DNA of 64,000 nucleotides from Phenylobacterium sp. (GTDB lineage Bacteria; Pseudomonadota; Alphaproteobacteria; Caulobacterales; Caulobacteraceae). The notes under the pieces were generated by a model, which searched no databases, had not been told where the DNA came from, and saw only the letters and a program-made list of their open reading frames with translations. Positions within the stretch are counted from its first letter, which is position 1; each line of letters starts with the position of its first letter. Of the stretch, positions 8,776 through 16,218 are shown one piece after another. The DNA is taken from NCBI RefSeq assembly GCF_030679875.1, contig NZ_JAUXSP010000019.1, forward strand, positions 310,001 to 374,000, in the 5' to 3' direction. The position numbers were made by a program, and so were the translations under genes.

Positions 8776-9384
8776 GAACACCCCCACATGGGCGAGCACG
8801 CCGCGGAGGAAGGCGTCCTCGCCGCCGAGCGCGGCCTTCAGGGGCTCGAACTGCTTGAAGCTGGTCATCTCGGCCAGACCATGGGCGGCGCACCAGCAGG
8901 CGATAGTGGCCAGTTCCAGCCCCACCTCGCCCGCCGGATCGGCGCCGGCCGAGATCAGCACTTCCCGGACCCGCCGATAGGCGCTTTCCTCGTTCTCGTG
9001 GACATGGGCGGGCATGTCGGCCTTGTCCCGGGAGCAGTCGTACATGACCCGGTAGAGGTCGGGATGCTGGCTGGCGAACCGGACATAGGCCACGCCGAGC
9101 TCCCGTACGCGGTCCGGCGGTGAGGTCTGGGCGTCCCGGGCCGCCTGAAAGGCCAGGTCGAGTTTTTCCCAACCCTCGTGGGCCACGGCGTCGAGCAGCT
9201 CGCTCTTGTCCTTGAAATGGTGATAGGGCGCGGCCGGGCTGACGCCGGCCTCCCTGGCCACGGCGCGCAGGGACAGGGCCTGGGCCCCCTCTTTTTCCAG
9301 CAGACGGCAGGCGGCCTCCACCAGGGCCCGGCGCAAATCGCCGTGGTGATAGGGGCGCGACTCAGGGGTTTCAGATTCTCTCAT
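8761..9384 (-). CDS. TetR family transcriptional regulator
   Basis: A 207-aa repressor with the N-terminal TetR helix-turn-helix: HHGDLRRALVEAACRLLEKEG, then LSLRAVAREAGVSPAAPYHHF and KDKSELLDAVA (residues about 12-65). The C-terminal ligand domain is not diagnostic. A palindromic sequence overlaps its own start codon, which suggests autoregulation. It is divergent from the 37-residue peptide gene at 9517, a candidate target, and upstream of gluQ on the same strand. Confidence 0.9.
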   Translation of the reverse strand: MRESETPESRPYHHGDLRRALVEAACRLLEKEGAQALSLRAVAREAGVSPAAPYHHFKDKSELLDAVAHEGWEKLDLAFQAARDAQTSPPDRVRELGVAYVRFASQHPDLYRVMYDCSRDKADMPAHVHENEESAYRRVREVLISAGADPAGEVGLELATIACWCAAHGLAEMTSFKQFEPLKAALGGEDAFLRGVLAHVGVFAKGL

Positions 9385-9399
9385 TACCTCGAGTGTAAT
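9383..9399. promoter_or_regulatory. Candidate TetR operator over the tetR start
   Basis: ATTACCTCGAGTGTAAT: arms ATTAC and GTAAT flank a CTCGAG core. It overlaps the ATG of the TetR gene (9384), a usual place for an autoregulatory operator. The binding protein is inferred from position only. Confidence 0.4.
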
Positions 9400-9516
9400 T
9401 CTCTATCTGATCGCCGTAAAGATCATCTTGACGACGCTTAGATGTGCACTATCTTAGCGTTGTTCAAATAAGAAACCGGCCCCCTCCCCGGGGCTCCAAC
9501 TCACAAGGTGTGTGTC

Positions 9517-9630
9517 ATGTCTCTCGCTTCCCTCTCGGCCGCCGAGCGCGTCTTCGACCGTCTCACCCCCGCTCTGTTCGTGGCGCTCAGCCTCGTCCTG
9601 GTGGGCGCGCTCCTGGGCGCCTTCGCCTGA
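9517..9630 (+). CDS. 37-residue single-helix membrane peptide
   Basis: ATG at 9517 to TGA at 9628-9630 encodes a peptide with a soluble N-terminus (MSLASLSAAERVFDRLTP) and one hydrophobic helix (about residues 19-36, ending GALLGAFA). It is not a family I recognise. Support for its being real: a strong terminator follows 32 bases after the stop, it has its own intergenic space opposite a TetR gene, and the peptide reads like a small membrane protein rather than random GC-rich sequence. The ribosome site is weak (AAGGTGTG about 10 bases upstream). Confidence 0.6.
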   Translation: MSLASLSAAERVFDRLTPALFVALSLVLVGALLGAFA

Positions 9631-9662
9631 GGACGATCTGTTTTCTCCCAGTCTGTCGCCTA

Positions 9663-9693
9663 GAGGGGGCCCTGCCGGGCCCCCTCTTTTTTT
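9663..9693 (+). terminator. Strong intrinsic terminator after the 37-residue peptide
   Basis: A 10-bp perfect stem GAGGGGGCCC / GGGCCCCCTC (9663-9672 with 9677-9686) with loop TGCC is followed directly by seven Ts (9687-9693). This is the best terminator in the window. Confidence 0.95.
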
Positions 9694-9845
9694 GCGCGCG
9701 ACGGCTCGCGAGACGCCATGGAGCCGTCACAGAATCGGCCCTATGGTAAAAGGGTCCACGGGGTTCCCGGCGACGACACGAGAGGGAGGATCTGCGTCTT
9801 CAGTCTCAGTGCTTTTGACATAGGGCGTTCTGCGCCCCGGCGGGC

Positions 9846-10421
9846 ATGGACGTTCCGGCGATGCAGGTGATCCAGCATCCTCCGTCGGGCTGGCCAGCCC
9901 TTGTGCTCAACGCCGACTACCGGCCGCTCAGCTACTATCCCCTGTCGGTCTGGCCCTGGCAGGAGGTGATCAAGGCGGTCTTCCTCGACCGGGTCGACGT
10001 GGTCTCGACCTACGACCACATGATCCGTTCCCCCTCCTTCGCCATGCGTCTGCCCAGCGTCGTGGCGCTGAAAAGCTATGTGACGCAGGATCGCCCGCCA
10101 GCCTTCACCCGCTTCAACCTGTTCCTCCGCGACGGCTTCGCCTGCCAGTACTGTCGCTCAGGTGAGGACCTGACCTTCGACCATGTGGCGCCGAGGTCCC
10201 GGGGCGGCCGCACCAGCTGGGAAAACATCGTCACCGCCTGCGCGCCCTGCAACCTGGCCAAGGGCGGCCGCACCCCGCAGGAGGCCGGCATGCGCCCGCT
10301 CACGGCGCCCCGCCGTCCCCATGCCCACGAGTTGCAGGAGCGGGGCCGCCGCTTCCCTCCCAACTACCTCCACCAGAGCTGGCTCGACTACCTCTACTGG
10401 GACATTGAGCTGGAAGCCTGA
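9846..10421 (+). CDS. HNH endonuclease family protein
   Basis: A 191-aa protein of the HNH family widespread in alphaproteobacteria. The C-terminal half holds the zinc-binding and catalytic module: CQYC near residue 99, LTFDHVAPRSRGGRTSWEN, and ACAPCNLAKGGRTP. The N-terminal half (ALVLNADYRPLSYYPLSVWPWQ) is typical of this subgroup. It is a single gene, not next to any restriction methyltransferase, so a housekeeping nucleic-acid role is likelier than restriction; the true role is unknown. The start is uncertain: ATG 9846 or ATG 9861. Confidence 0.88.
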   Translation: MDVPAMQVIQHPPSGWPALVLNADYRPLSYYPLSVWPWQEVIKAVFLDRVDVVSTYDHMIRSPSFAMRLPSVVALKSYVTQDRPPAFTRFNLFLRDGFACQYCRSGEDLTFDHVAPRSRGGRTSWENIVTACAPCNLAKGGRTPQEAGMRPLTAPRRPHAHELQERGRRFPPNYLHQSWLDYLYWDIELEA

Positions 10422-10509
10422 GGGCGGCGTCCCTGCGCCTGCGCGTGAGGGACAAGCCCCGTCATGGTACAGCTTCTGCTTGTGCCGAGGTGGCTGCTCC
10501 TCCTATTTG

Positions 10510-10534
10510 CATGAGCCCAATGTTTGGGCTCATG
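10510..10534. repeat. Perfect 11-bp inverted repeat upstream of the lipoprotein gene
   Basis: CATGAGCCCAA and TTGGGCTCATG are separated by TGT. The repeat ends 10 bases before the lipoprotein ATG, and the purine-rich ribosome site (GGGGGGA) abuts or slightly overlaps the right arm. It could be an operator or an RNA hairpin controlling translation. Confidence 0.7.
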
Positions 10535-10544
10535 GGGGGACTCA

Positions 10545-10928
10545 ATGCTTCGGACTATTTTGATCGCCAGCTCGATGCTGGCGCTGACGGCGTGCGCGAC
10601 GGTAACGCGCGGAACCAACACCACCTGGACTGTCGAGACCGAGCCTTCCGGGGCCACCGTCAAGACCAGCAATCAGTTCGCCTGCGACGCGACGCCATGC
10701 ACCTTCAAGATGCCGCGGAAGTCGGAGTTCGGCGTGACCATCAGCAAGGACGGCTACAAGACCTGGTCAGGTCAGGTGACGACCCGGGTTTCCGGCGCGG
10801 GTGGCGCGGGCATGGCGGGCAACGTCCTGCTGGGTGGCGTGATCGGCGCCGGCGTAGATGTGGCCTCGGGCGCCATGCTCGATCTCGAGCCCAACCCGCT
10901 GATCATCAAGCTGGAGCCACAGGATTAG
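10545..10928 (+). CDS. Small lipoprotein, PEGA-like
   Basis: A 127-aa lipoprotein: signal peptide MLRTILIASSMLALTAC with lipobox LTAC (Cys 17), then a beta-rich region (VETEPSGATVKTSNQFAC, CTFKMPRKSEFGVTISKDGYKTW) that resembles the PEGA surface-layer fold, and a glycine-rich stretch GGAGMAGNVLLGGVIGAG. Function unknown. I start it at ATG 10545, where the lipoprotein signal begins, 8 bases after GGGGGGA. Confidence 0.85.
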   Translation: MLRTILIASSMLALTACATVTRGTNTTWTVETEPSGATVKTSNQFACDATPCTFKMPRKSEFGVTISKDGYKTWSGQVTTRVSGAGGAGMAGNVLLGGVIGAGVDVASGAMLDLEPNPLIIKLEPQD

Positions 10929-11044
10929 AATCACCCTTGGTTCAGCCGACCTCTGGTTGAAGCAAGACCAATGAGGTTGGAGCGCAAGGGTGGCCCTCTA
11001 CCGCTTTTGCGCTCCTGCTTTCTCTCCTATCCAACGGCCCCTCT

Positions 11045-11428
11045 TCATAGGGGTCCCAGCGCCCTCCGCACGGCCTCCACCAGGGTCGCCCGGTCAAACG
11101 GCTTGGCCAGGGCGGCCTGTGCGCCCAGGGCCTTGGCCGTCTCCAGAATCGTGTCGGGACCAATGGTGCGCCAGCCGCCTGACATGGCGACGATGGGCAT
11201 CTGCGGCCATCGGGCGCGAATCTCGCCGATGGTCTCCATACCGTCCTGATCGGGCATGAATATATCTACGACAACCAGAGATACTGGCAGTTCTTGCAGA
11301 AACTCAATTGCTTGAGCCGCAGTCTGAGATAGCGTCGTCTCAGATCCTTCCAGGTGAAGATGGGAAGACAAAATCTGTAACAGCGTTACATCATCATCGA
11401 CCAACAGTATCAACGGTCGAAAAGTCAT
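11045..11428 (-). CDS. Stand-alone response-regulator receiver domain
   Basis: A 127-aa CheY-type protein made only of a receiver domain. Acidic pocket residues are D11-D13 in LLVDDD, the phospho-acceptor is D55 in VVVDIFMPDQDG, the switch Ser is S83 in AMSGG, and the conserved Lys is K109 in ALAKPF. There is no output domain, so it probably works in a phosphorelay or by protein-protein contact. ATG 11428 has a GGAG site 9 bases upstream and is preferred over the TTG at 11443. No kinase gene is adjacent; the hybrid kinase at 56.2 kb is far away. Confidence 0.92.
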   Translation of the reverse strand: MTFRPLILLVDDDVTLLQILSSHLHLEGSETTLSQTAAQAIEFLQELPVSLVVVDIFMPDQDGMETIGEIRARWPQMPIVAMSGGWRTIGPDTILETAKALGAQAALAKPFDRATLVEAVRRALGPL

Positions 11429-11529
11429 GAAATTAGGCTCCAAAATTCGAGCCGTTTCTAGTTGTGTTCGCGGCGAGATGCATGGGCCCTCGCCTGCTGG
11501 GCGAAGGCTGCACGTCTTGCACGCGGTGA

Positions 11530-12687
11530 CTAGGTGGGGATGGTCGCCTGTTGGGTGAAGCGCCAGAAGATCGCAGCGCCCACGGCCACAAGCCCCGCGG
11601 CGAACGTGACTGACAGGGCCCCGGTCTGTGTCAGCAGGGCCCCACCTAGCGCACCCCCAAAGGCCTGGCCAAGGGCGGCCGAAGACCCGTTGAAGGCCAG
11701 GGCCAGGGGGGCGGAGGCTGGGGCCTTGGCGATCAGCCGGGTCTGGATCACGGGCATAACCGAGAACAGGGACGTGGAGCCGGTCAGGACCGCCAGCCCG
11801 ACGATCCCATAGGCCAGGGCGCCTGGCGCGCCCGTACGGGCGAGCTCAATCCCGTGCAGCGCCGCCGCCACGGCCAAGCCGAGGAAGCCCAGGGTCACAC
11901 TCAGGCCACCGGCGCGCCGGTCGGCCGCGCGGCCGCCGAGCGCCAGGCCCAGAAAGCTGCCCACACCCACCAGCATCTGGAAGGCGGCGACGCCGGCGCC
12001 GGTGACCTCGATCTGCAGGCGCAGGATCGGCGCAATATAGGTGGTGATGGTCATATTGGCGCCGAAGGCCAGGAAGGTGGAGACGAAGAGGGGCAGGACT
12101 CCTGCGCCCCTCAGCCCCTGACCCACCCCAGGCGCCGGCGGCGTCACGCGCGGGATGAAGATGAGAATAGCCGCCAGGGCGAAGGCGCTCAGCCCCGCCG
12201 ACAGCAGGAAGGTGGCCCGCCAGCCGAAGGCCGCGCCCACGACGCTGCCCAGCGGGATGCCCATCAGAAAGGCGACAGTCATGCCGCCCATGACGATGGC
12301 CAGGGCTGAGCCCCGTCGTTCCGGAGGGACCAGGGCGCTGGCGGCCGCCGAGGCCGCCGGTCCGGCCATGGCGCCAATCGCCCCAAGGACGGCACGGAGG
12401 ATCAGCAGGGCGCCAAACCCCGGGGTCATCAGGCAGGCGAGATTGAGCAGCACCGCGACGCTGAGGGCCACCACCAGCACGCGCCTGCGCTCGAACCGAC
12501 CCACCAGGAAGGCGAGCGGAGGGCCGGCCAGGGCCGAGGTCAGGACATAGACGGTCTGGAGCTGGCCAGCCGCGCCGACGGAAACCCCCAGTTCGGCGGC
12601 CATGGGCTCCAGCAGGCCCGCGAAGATGAAGGCGCCCGACCCGAAGGCGAATGTCGACAGGGCCAGGACATAGATGCGGAAGTTCAT
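11530..12687 (-). CDS. MFS transporter
   Basis: Major facilitator of 385 aa with about 12 predicted helices, similar in style to arabinose/drug efflux (DHA1-like) permeases: FAGLLEPMAAELGVSVGAAGQL in helices 1-2, the loop 2-3 motif FLVGRFERRRVLV, and a second-half FGANMTITTYIAP. The substrate is unknown. I prefer ATG 12687 (MNFRIYVLALS), a usual MFS start; an in-frame TTG at 12747 with a purine-rich site is possible. No regulator is adjacent. Confidence 0.88.
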   Translation of the reverse strand: MNFRIYVLALSTFAFGSGAFIFAGLLEPMAAELGVSVGAAGQLQTVYVLTSALAGPPLAFLVGRFERRRVLVVALSVAVLLNLACLMTPGFGALLILRAVLGAIGAMAGPAASAAASALVPPERRGSALAIVMGGMTVAFLMGIPLGSVVGAAFGWRATFLLSAGLSAFALAAILIFIPRVTPPAPGVGQGLRGAGVLPLFVSTFLAFGANMTITTYIAPILRLQIEVTGAGVAAFQMLVGVGSFLGLALGGRAADRRAGGLSVTLGFLGLAVAAALHGIELARTGAPGALAYGIVGLAVLTGSTSLFSVMPVIQTRLIAKAPASAPLALAFNGSSAALGQAFGGALGGALLTQTGALSVTFAAGLVAVGAAIFWRFTQQATIPT

Positions 12688-12859
12688 GAAGAGGGGTTCG
12701 CCACTCGACGCAGGTTTGCGGCCCGTCGGGTCTTTCGCATCAAACAATCCCCCTCTGGCCAGTCTCGCGCCGCCTGATCCTCGATCAGTAGACCCGACCC
12801 ACCCAGGGTCAACCGCAGGATTTCATTTGGAGGTATCCGTCGTCAGGCGGGCCGCGCCG

Positions 12860-13423
12860 TCAGACTTTTTCGCTGATCCGGATCGCGGTGCGGCAACCCG
12901 CCTGGATCACCGCCGAGAGCAGGGCGTAGCCGGGGGCGTCGCGGGCGCCTTCCTCGACGGCGAGGTCCCGGTGGGCCAGTTCCTCGTCGCGGAATTTCGC
13001 CAGTTCGGCCGCCAACTCGGGCTCGCGTTCCGACAGCTCGGCCACCTGCCCGGCATAGTGCTTCTCGATCACCGATTCGACGGCCTCGGTGCAGGCGTGG
13101 GCGGCCTTCTCGCCCATCAGGGCGGTCCCGGCCCCCAGGGCGAAACCGGCCAGACGCCACAGGGGCGTCATCATCGTCGGACGGACGCCGTGCTGGTTCA
13201 GCAGCGCATCGAAACGGGCCAGATGGACAGCCTCATGCCCCTCCATCTCCTCGAGCTGAGCGGCCAGGCGTTCCTTGCCCTTGGCGGCGCCCAGCACTGC
13301 GCGCTGGCCCTGATAGATGTGCACGGCGCCCAACTCGCCCGCATGGTCGACCCTCAGAATCTCGGCCAGTCGGGCTTCCAGGGTTCCGGCGCCGGGCCGG
13401 GCGGGCAGGGGTTTGTCGCTCAT
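12860..13423 (-). CDS. coq7: Demethoxyubiquinone hydroxylase (Coq7)
   Basis: Di-iron monooxygenase that adds the last hydroxyl group in ubiquinone biosynthesis, at the inner membrane. The ferritin-like ligand motifs are visible: the Glu in LRVDHAGELGAVHIY, the ExxH in EMEGHEAVHLARF, and a second E..H in RDEELAHRD. The length of 187 aa is typical of bacterial Coq7. It overlaps dsbB by 4 bases (ATGA), so the two are co-translated; ubiquinone is also the electron acceptor of DsbB, which makes the pairing sensible. Confidence 0.93.
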   Translation of the reverse strand: MSDKPLPARPGAGTLEARLAEILRVDHAGELGAVHIYQGQRAVLGAAKGKERLAAQLEEMEGHEAVHLARFDALLNQHGVRPTMMTPLWRLAGFALGAGTALMGEKAAHACTEAVESVIEKHYAGQVAELSEREPELAAELAKFRDEELAHRDLAVEEGARDAPGYALLSAVIQAGCRTAIRISEKV

Positions 13424-13935
13424 CGCTTGGCTCTTTCATGGACGGCCGCAGCCAGGCTCAGCGCCGCCAGGATCAGAGAGATCACGGCGTTCCAGCCAGC
13501 CATCGACAGACCGATGAACACCCAGGGCGCGGTGTCGCAGGCCGGCGCCGTGATCGCCTGGCCGGCCAGCAGGCCGCTCATGGCGTCCAGGCTGACGGCG
13601 CCTCCGGAGGAGGCGCAGGCGCTGGGGCCTGGCCACCACTTCCACTCCGCCCCGGCGTGATAGACGGCCACCGCCGTCCCCCCGAGGAAGATCAGGCCCA
13701 GCAAAAGATTGAAGGCCGGACGGAACCGGGCGCCCCCCTGAAGCCTGGTCAGGATCATACCGGCCAGGGCGACCGCGGCGGCGACCCAATAGACCTCACG
13801 CTGGCGCAGGCAGAGCGTACAGGGCGCCAGCTCGCCGAAGGTCTGGAAGCCATGAGCGATGGCCAACATGCCCGCAGAGGCGAGAAGGGCGGTCAGGCGC
13901 CAGCGATGGAGGATCGGATCAAGGCCAGGGATCAT
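13420..13935 (-). CDS. dsbB: Disulfide bond formation protein B (DsbB)
   Basis: Four-helix inner-membrane protein that reoxidises DsbA using ubiquinone. The first periplasmic Cys pair is in APCTLCLRQREVYW, a near-canonical DsbB signature, and the second pair is supplied by SACASS and APACDTA. The length from ATG 13935 (MIPGLDPILH) is 171 aa; the longer open frame upstream runs through the hppD promoter and is not family-like. It is divergent from hppD. Confidence 0.92.
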   Translation of the reverse strand: MIPGLDPILHRWRLTALLASAGMLAIAHGFQTFGELAPCTLCLRQREVYWVAAAVALAGMILTRLQGGARFRPAFNLLLGLIFLGGTAVAVYHAGAEWKWWPGPSACASSGGAVSLDAMSGLLAGQAITAPACDTAPWVFIGLSMAGWNAVISLILAALSLAAAVHERAKR

Positions 13936-14033
13936 GGGTGTTGATTGAACCGCACTTTCGCCGCCGACGCCACAGGTCCGCAGCATTGGCCTGCAATTGT
14001 CCCGACGGCTTGCGCGGCGCGAGGCCTTTGGTA

Positions 14034-14055
14034 GATAGTTGCAACTGATACTATC
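14034..14055. promoter_or_regulatory. Palindromic operator in front of hppD, probably for the MarR protein at 18.6 kb
   Basis: GATAGT (14034-14039) and ACTATC (14050-14055) form an inverted repeat; within it AGTTGCAACT (14038-14047) is itself a perfect palindrome. It ends 19 bases before the hppD ATG. MarR dimers bind palindromes of this size, and a marR gene closes this operon, so autoregulated repression of tyrosine catabolism is the likely role (inference). Confidence 0.6.
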
Positions 14056-14074
14056 TCGCCGACGGGAGACCACC

Positions 14075-15178
14075 ATGACCGCCCTTGCGACCGCCGACAC
14101 CTCCGGTTCCGACCTGTTCGAAAACCCCCTGGGCACGGACGGGTTTGAGTTCGTGGAGTTCACCTCGCCCGAGCCGGAACGGCTGGGTGGCCTGTTCGAG
14201 TTGATGGGCTTCACCGCGGTCTCGCGGCACCGTTCCAAGAATGTGGTCCGCTATCGCCAGGGGGACATCAACTTCCTGCTCAACATGGAGCCGTCGGGCC
14301 AGCCGGCCGACTTCCGTCAGGCGCACGGCCCCTCGGCCAACGCCATGGCCTTCCGGGTGCGGGATGCGGCCAAGGCCCTGGCCCTGGCGGTGGAGCGGGG
14401 TGCGACGGCGGTCCAGGGTCCTGTGGGGCCCATGGAGCTCAAAATCCCGGCCATCGAGGGGATTGGCGGATCGAACCTCTATCTGGTGGATCGCTATGGG
14501 GCCCAGGAGATCTACGATGTGGACTTCGTCCCCATCGCCGGGGCGGCGGAGGCCGAGGCTGCGCGTGAGGTGGGCCTGACCTATCTCGACCACCTGACCC
14601 ACAACGTATTCCGCGGGAACATGGCCAAGTGGGCCGACTTCTATGAGCGGATCTTCAACTTCCGCGAAATCCGCTATTTCGACATCGAGGGCGCCCAGAC
14701 GGGCCTTCTGTCCAAGGCCATGACCAGCCCCTGCGGCAAGATCCGCATCCCGCTGAACGAGAGCCGAGACGATCACTCCCAGATCGAGGAGTTCCTGAGG
14801 GACTACAAGGGCGAGGGCATTCAGCACCTGGCGCTGGGGACTGACGATATCTTCGCCGCCGTTGAGACGATGCGTGAGCGGGGTGTGCGGTTCCAGGACA
14901 CCCCGGAAACCTACTACGACCAGATCGAGGCCCGGGTACCGGGCCACGGCGAGGATCTGCAGCGTCTGCGCGCCGACCGTATCCTGGTGGACGGCGCCCC
15001 GACGCAGGGCCAAGGTCTGCTGCTGCAAATCTTCACGGAGAACATGGTCGGTCCGATCTTCTTCGAGATGATCCAGCGCAAGGGCAATGAGGGATTCGGC
15101 GAGGGCAACTTCAAGGCGCTGTTTGAGTCCATCGAACTCGACCAGATCCGCCGGGGCGTGCTGCCGAAGAAGGACTAG
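14075..15178 (+). CDS. hppD: 4-hydroxyphenylpyruvate dioxygenase
   Basis: Fe(II) dioxygenase converting 4-hydroxyphenylpyruvate to homogentisate in tyrosine degradation. It has two VOC-type halves; FEFVEFTSPEPERLGGLFELMGF opens the first and GLTYLDHLTHNV, carrying the first iron His, opens the second. The second iron His is in EGIQHLAL and the Glu is in GPIFFEMIQRKGNEGFGEGNFKALF, the C-terminal hallmark. Length is 367 aa from ATG 14075 with GGGAG upstream. It is the first gene of a six-gene operon. Confidence 0.96.
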   Translation: MTALATADTSGSDLFENPLGTDGFEFVEFTSPEPERLGGLFELMGFTAVSRHRSKNVVRYRQGDINFLLNMEPSGQPADFRQAHGPSANAMAFRVRDAAKALALAVERGATAVQGPVGPMELKIPAIEGIGGSNLYLVDRYGAQEIYDVDFVPIAGAAEAEAAREVGLTYLDHLTHNVFRGNMAKWADFYERIFNFREIRYFDIEGAQTGLLSKAMTSPCGKIRIPLNESRDDHSQIEEFLRDYKGEGIQHLALGTDDIFAAVETMRERGVRFQDTPETYYDQIEARVPGHGEDLQRLRADRILVDGAPTQGQGLLLQIFTENMVGPIFFEMIQRKGNEGFGEGNFKALFESIELDQIRRGVLPKKD

Positions 15179-15180
15179 AT

Positions 15181-16218
15181 ATGCGGACGTTCGCTTTGGC
15201 GGTGGTGCTGGCGAGTTTTGTGACGGGAAGTGCGATGGCGCAGCCGAAGTGGGCGATTGTGGTGCATGGGGGGGCGGGCGTCATCGAACGCGCGGACCTC
15301 ACTCCTGAGCAGGAAGCGGCCTATCGCGCCGCTCTGACCAAGGTGACGGAAGCCGGCGGCGAGGTCCTGGCCAAGGGCGGTTCGGCCCTGGACGCCATCG
15401 AGGCGGCCATCCACCTGCTGGAGGACGACCCCCTGTTCAATTCGGGCCGTGGGGCGGTGTTCACCGCCGAGGGGCGTAACGAACTGGACGCCTCGATCAT
15501 GGACGGGGCGACCCTGAAGGCCGGGGCGGTGGCCGGGGTCACGCGTACCCGACATCCGATCTCTCTGGCGCGGGCGGTGATGGAAAAGTCGCCCCACGTC
15601 ATGCTGATGGGCGCCGGCGCAGACACCTTCTCCCGCGAGAGTGGCGCCGAGCAGGTGGAGCCCGCCTACTTCTTCACTGAACGTCGTTGGCGCTCCCTGG
15701 AGAAGTTCCTGGCCGAACAGAAGCTGCCGGTTCCCTCCCGACCCACGGGCGCGGTGGTCGCCGACGAGGCCGCCGCCCTGGCCCATGACGAGGGCAAGTA
15801 CGGGACGGTGGGCGTCGTGGCCCTGGATCAGGCCGGCCATGTGGCGGCGGGCACCTCCACCGGCGGCACGACAGGCAAGCGTTGGGGACGGGTGGGCGAC
15901 AGCCCGATCATCGGCGCCGGCAACTATGCGTCGGACGCGTCCTGCGCGGTCTCGGCCACCGGGACCGGCGAGTATTTCATCCGCCTGACTGTGGCGCGCG
16001 AGGTTTGCGCTCTGGTTGAGCACAAGGGCTTGTCCCTGCAGGCCGCCGCCGATGAGGTGATCCAGACCAAGCTCACCGCGCTTGGCGGCGACGGCGGCGT
16101 CATCGCCGTGGCGCCCGACGGCCAGATGGCCTGGAGCTACAACACCTCTGGCATGTACCGCGCCCGCCTGGCGGCCGGCGAACCCCTGAGCGTGGGGATC
16201 TACAAGGACGAACCCTGA
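15181..16218 (+). CDS. Exported isoaspartyl peptidase / L-asparaginase (Ntn hydrolase)
   Basis: Plant-type asparaginase/isoaspartyl dipeptidase: an Ntn hydrolase that self-cleaves to expose a threonine nucleophile, here the Thr of GKYGTVGVVALD. Other family motifs are VVHGGAGVI, GRGAVFTAEGRNELDASIM and GTSTGGTTGKRWGRVGDSPI. Residues 1-20 (MRTFALAVVLASFVTGSAMA) form a signal peptide, so it acts in the periplasm. Its ATG is 2 bases after the hppD stop and its own stop overlaps the hmgA start, so it belongs to the tyrosine operon although it has no step in the pathway. Confidence 0.92.
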   Translation: MRTFALAVVLASFVTGSAMAQPKWAIVVHGGAGVIERADLTPEQEAAYRAALTKVTEAGGEVLAKGGSALDAIEAAIHLLEDDPLFNSGRGAVFTAEGRNELDASIMDGATLKAGAVAGVTRTRHPISLARAVMEKSPHVMLMGAGADTFSRESGAEQVEPAYFFTERRWRSLEKFLAEQKLPVPSRPTGAVVADEAAALAHDEGKYGTVGVVALDQAGHVAAGTSTGGTTGKRWGRVGDSPIIGAGNYASDASCAVSATGTGEYFIRLTVAREVCALVEHKGLSLQAAADEVIQTKLTALGGDGGVIAVAPDGQMAWSYNTSGMYRARLAAGEPLSVGIYKDEP

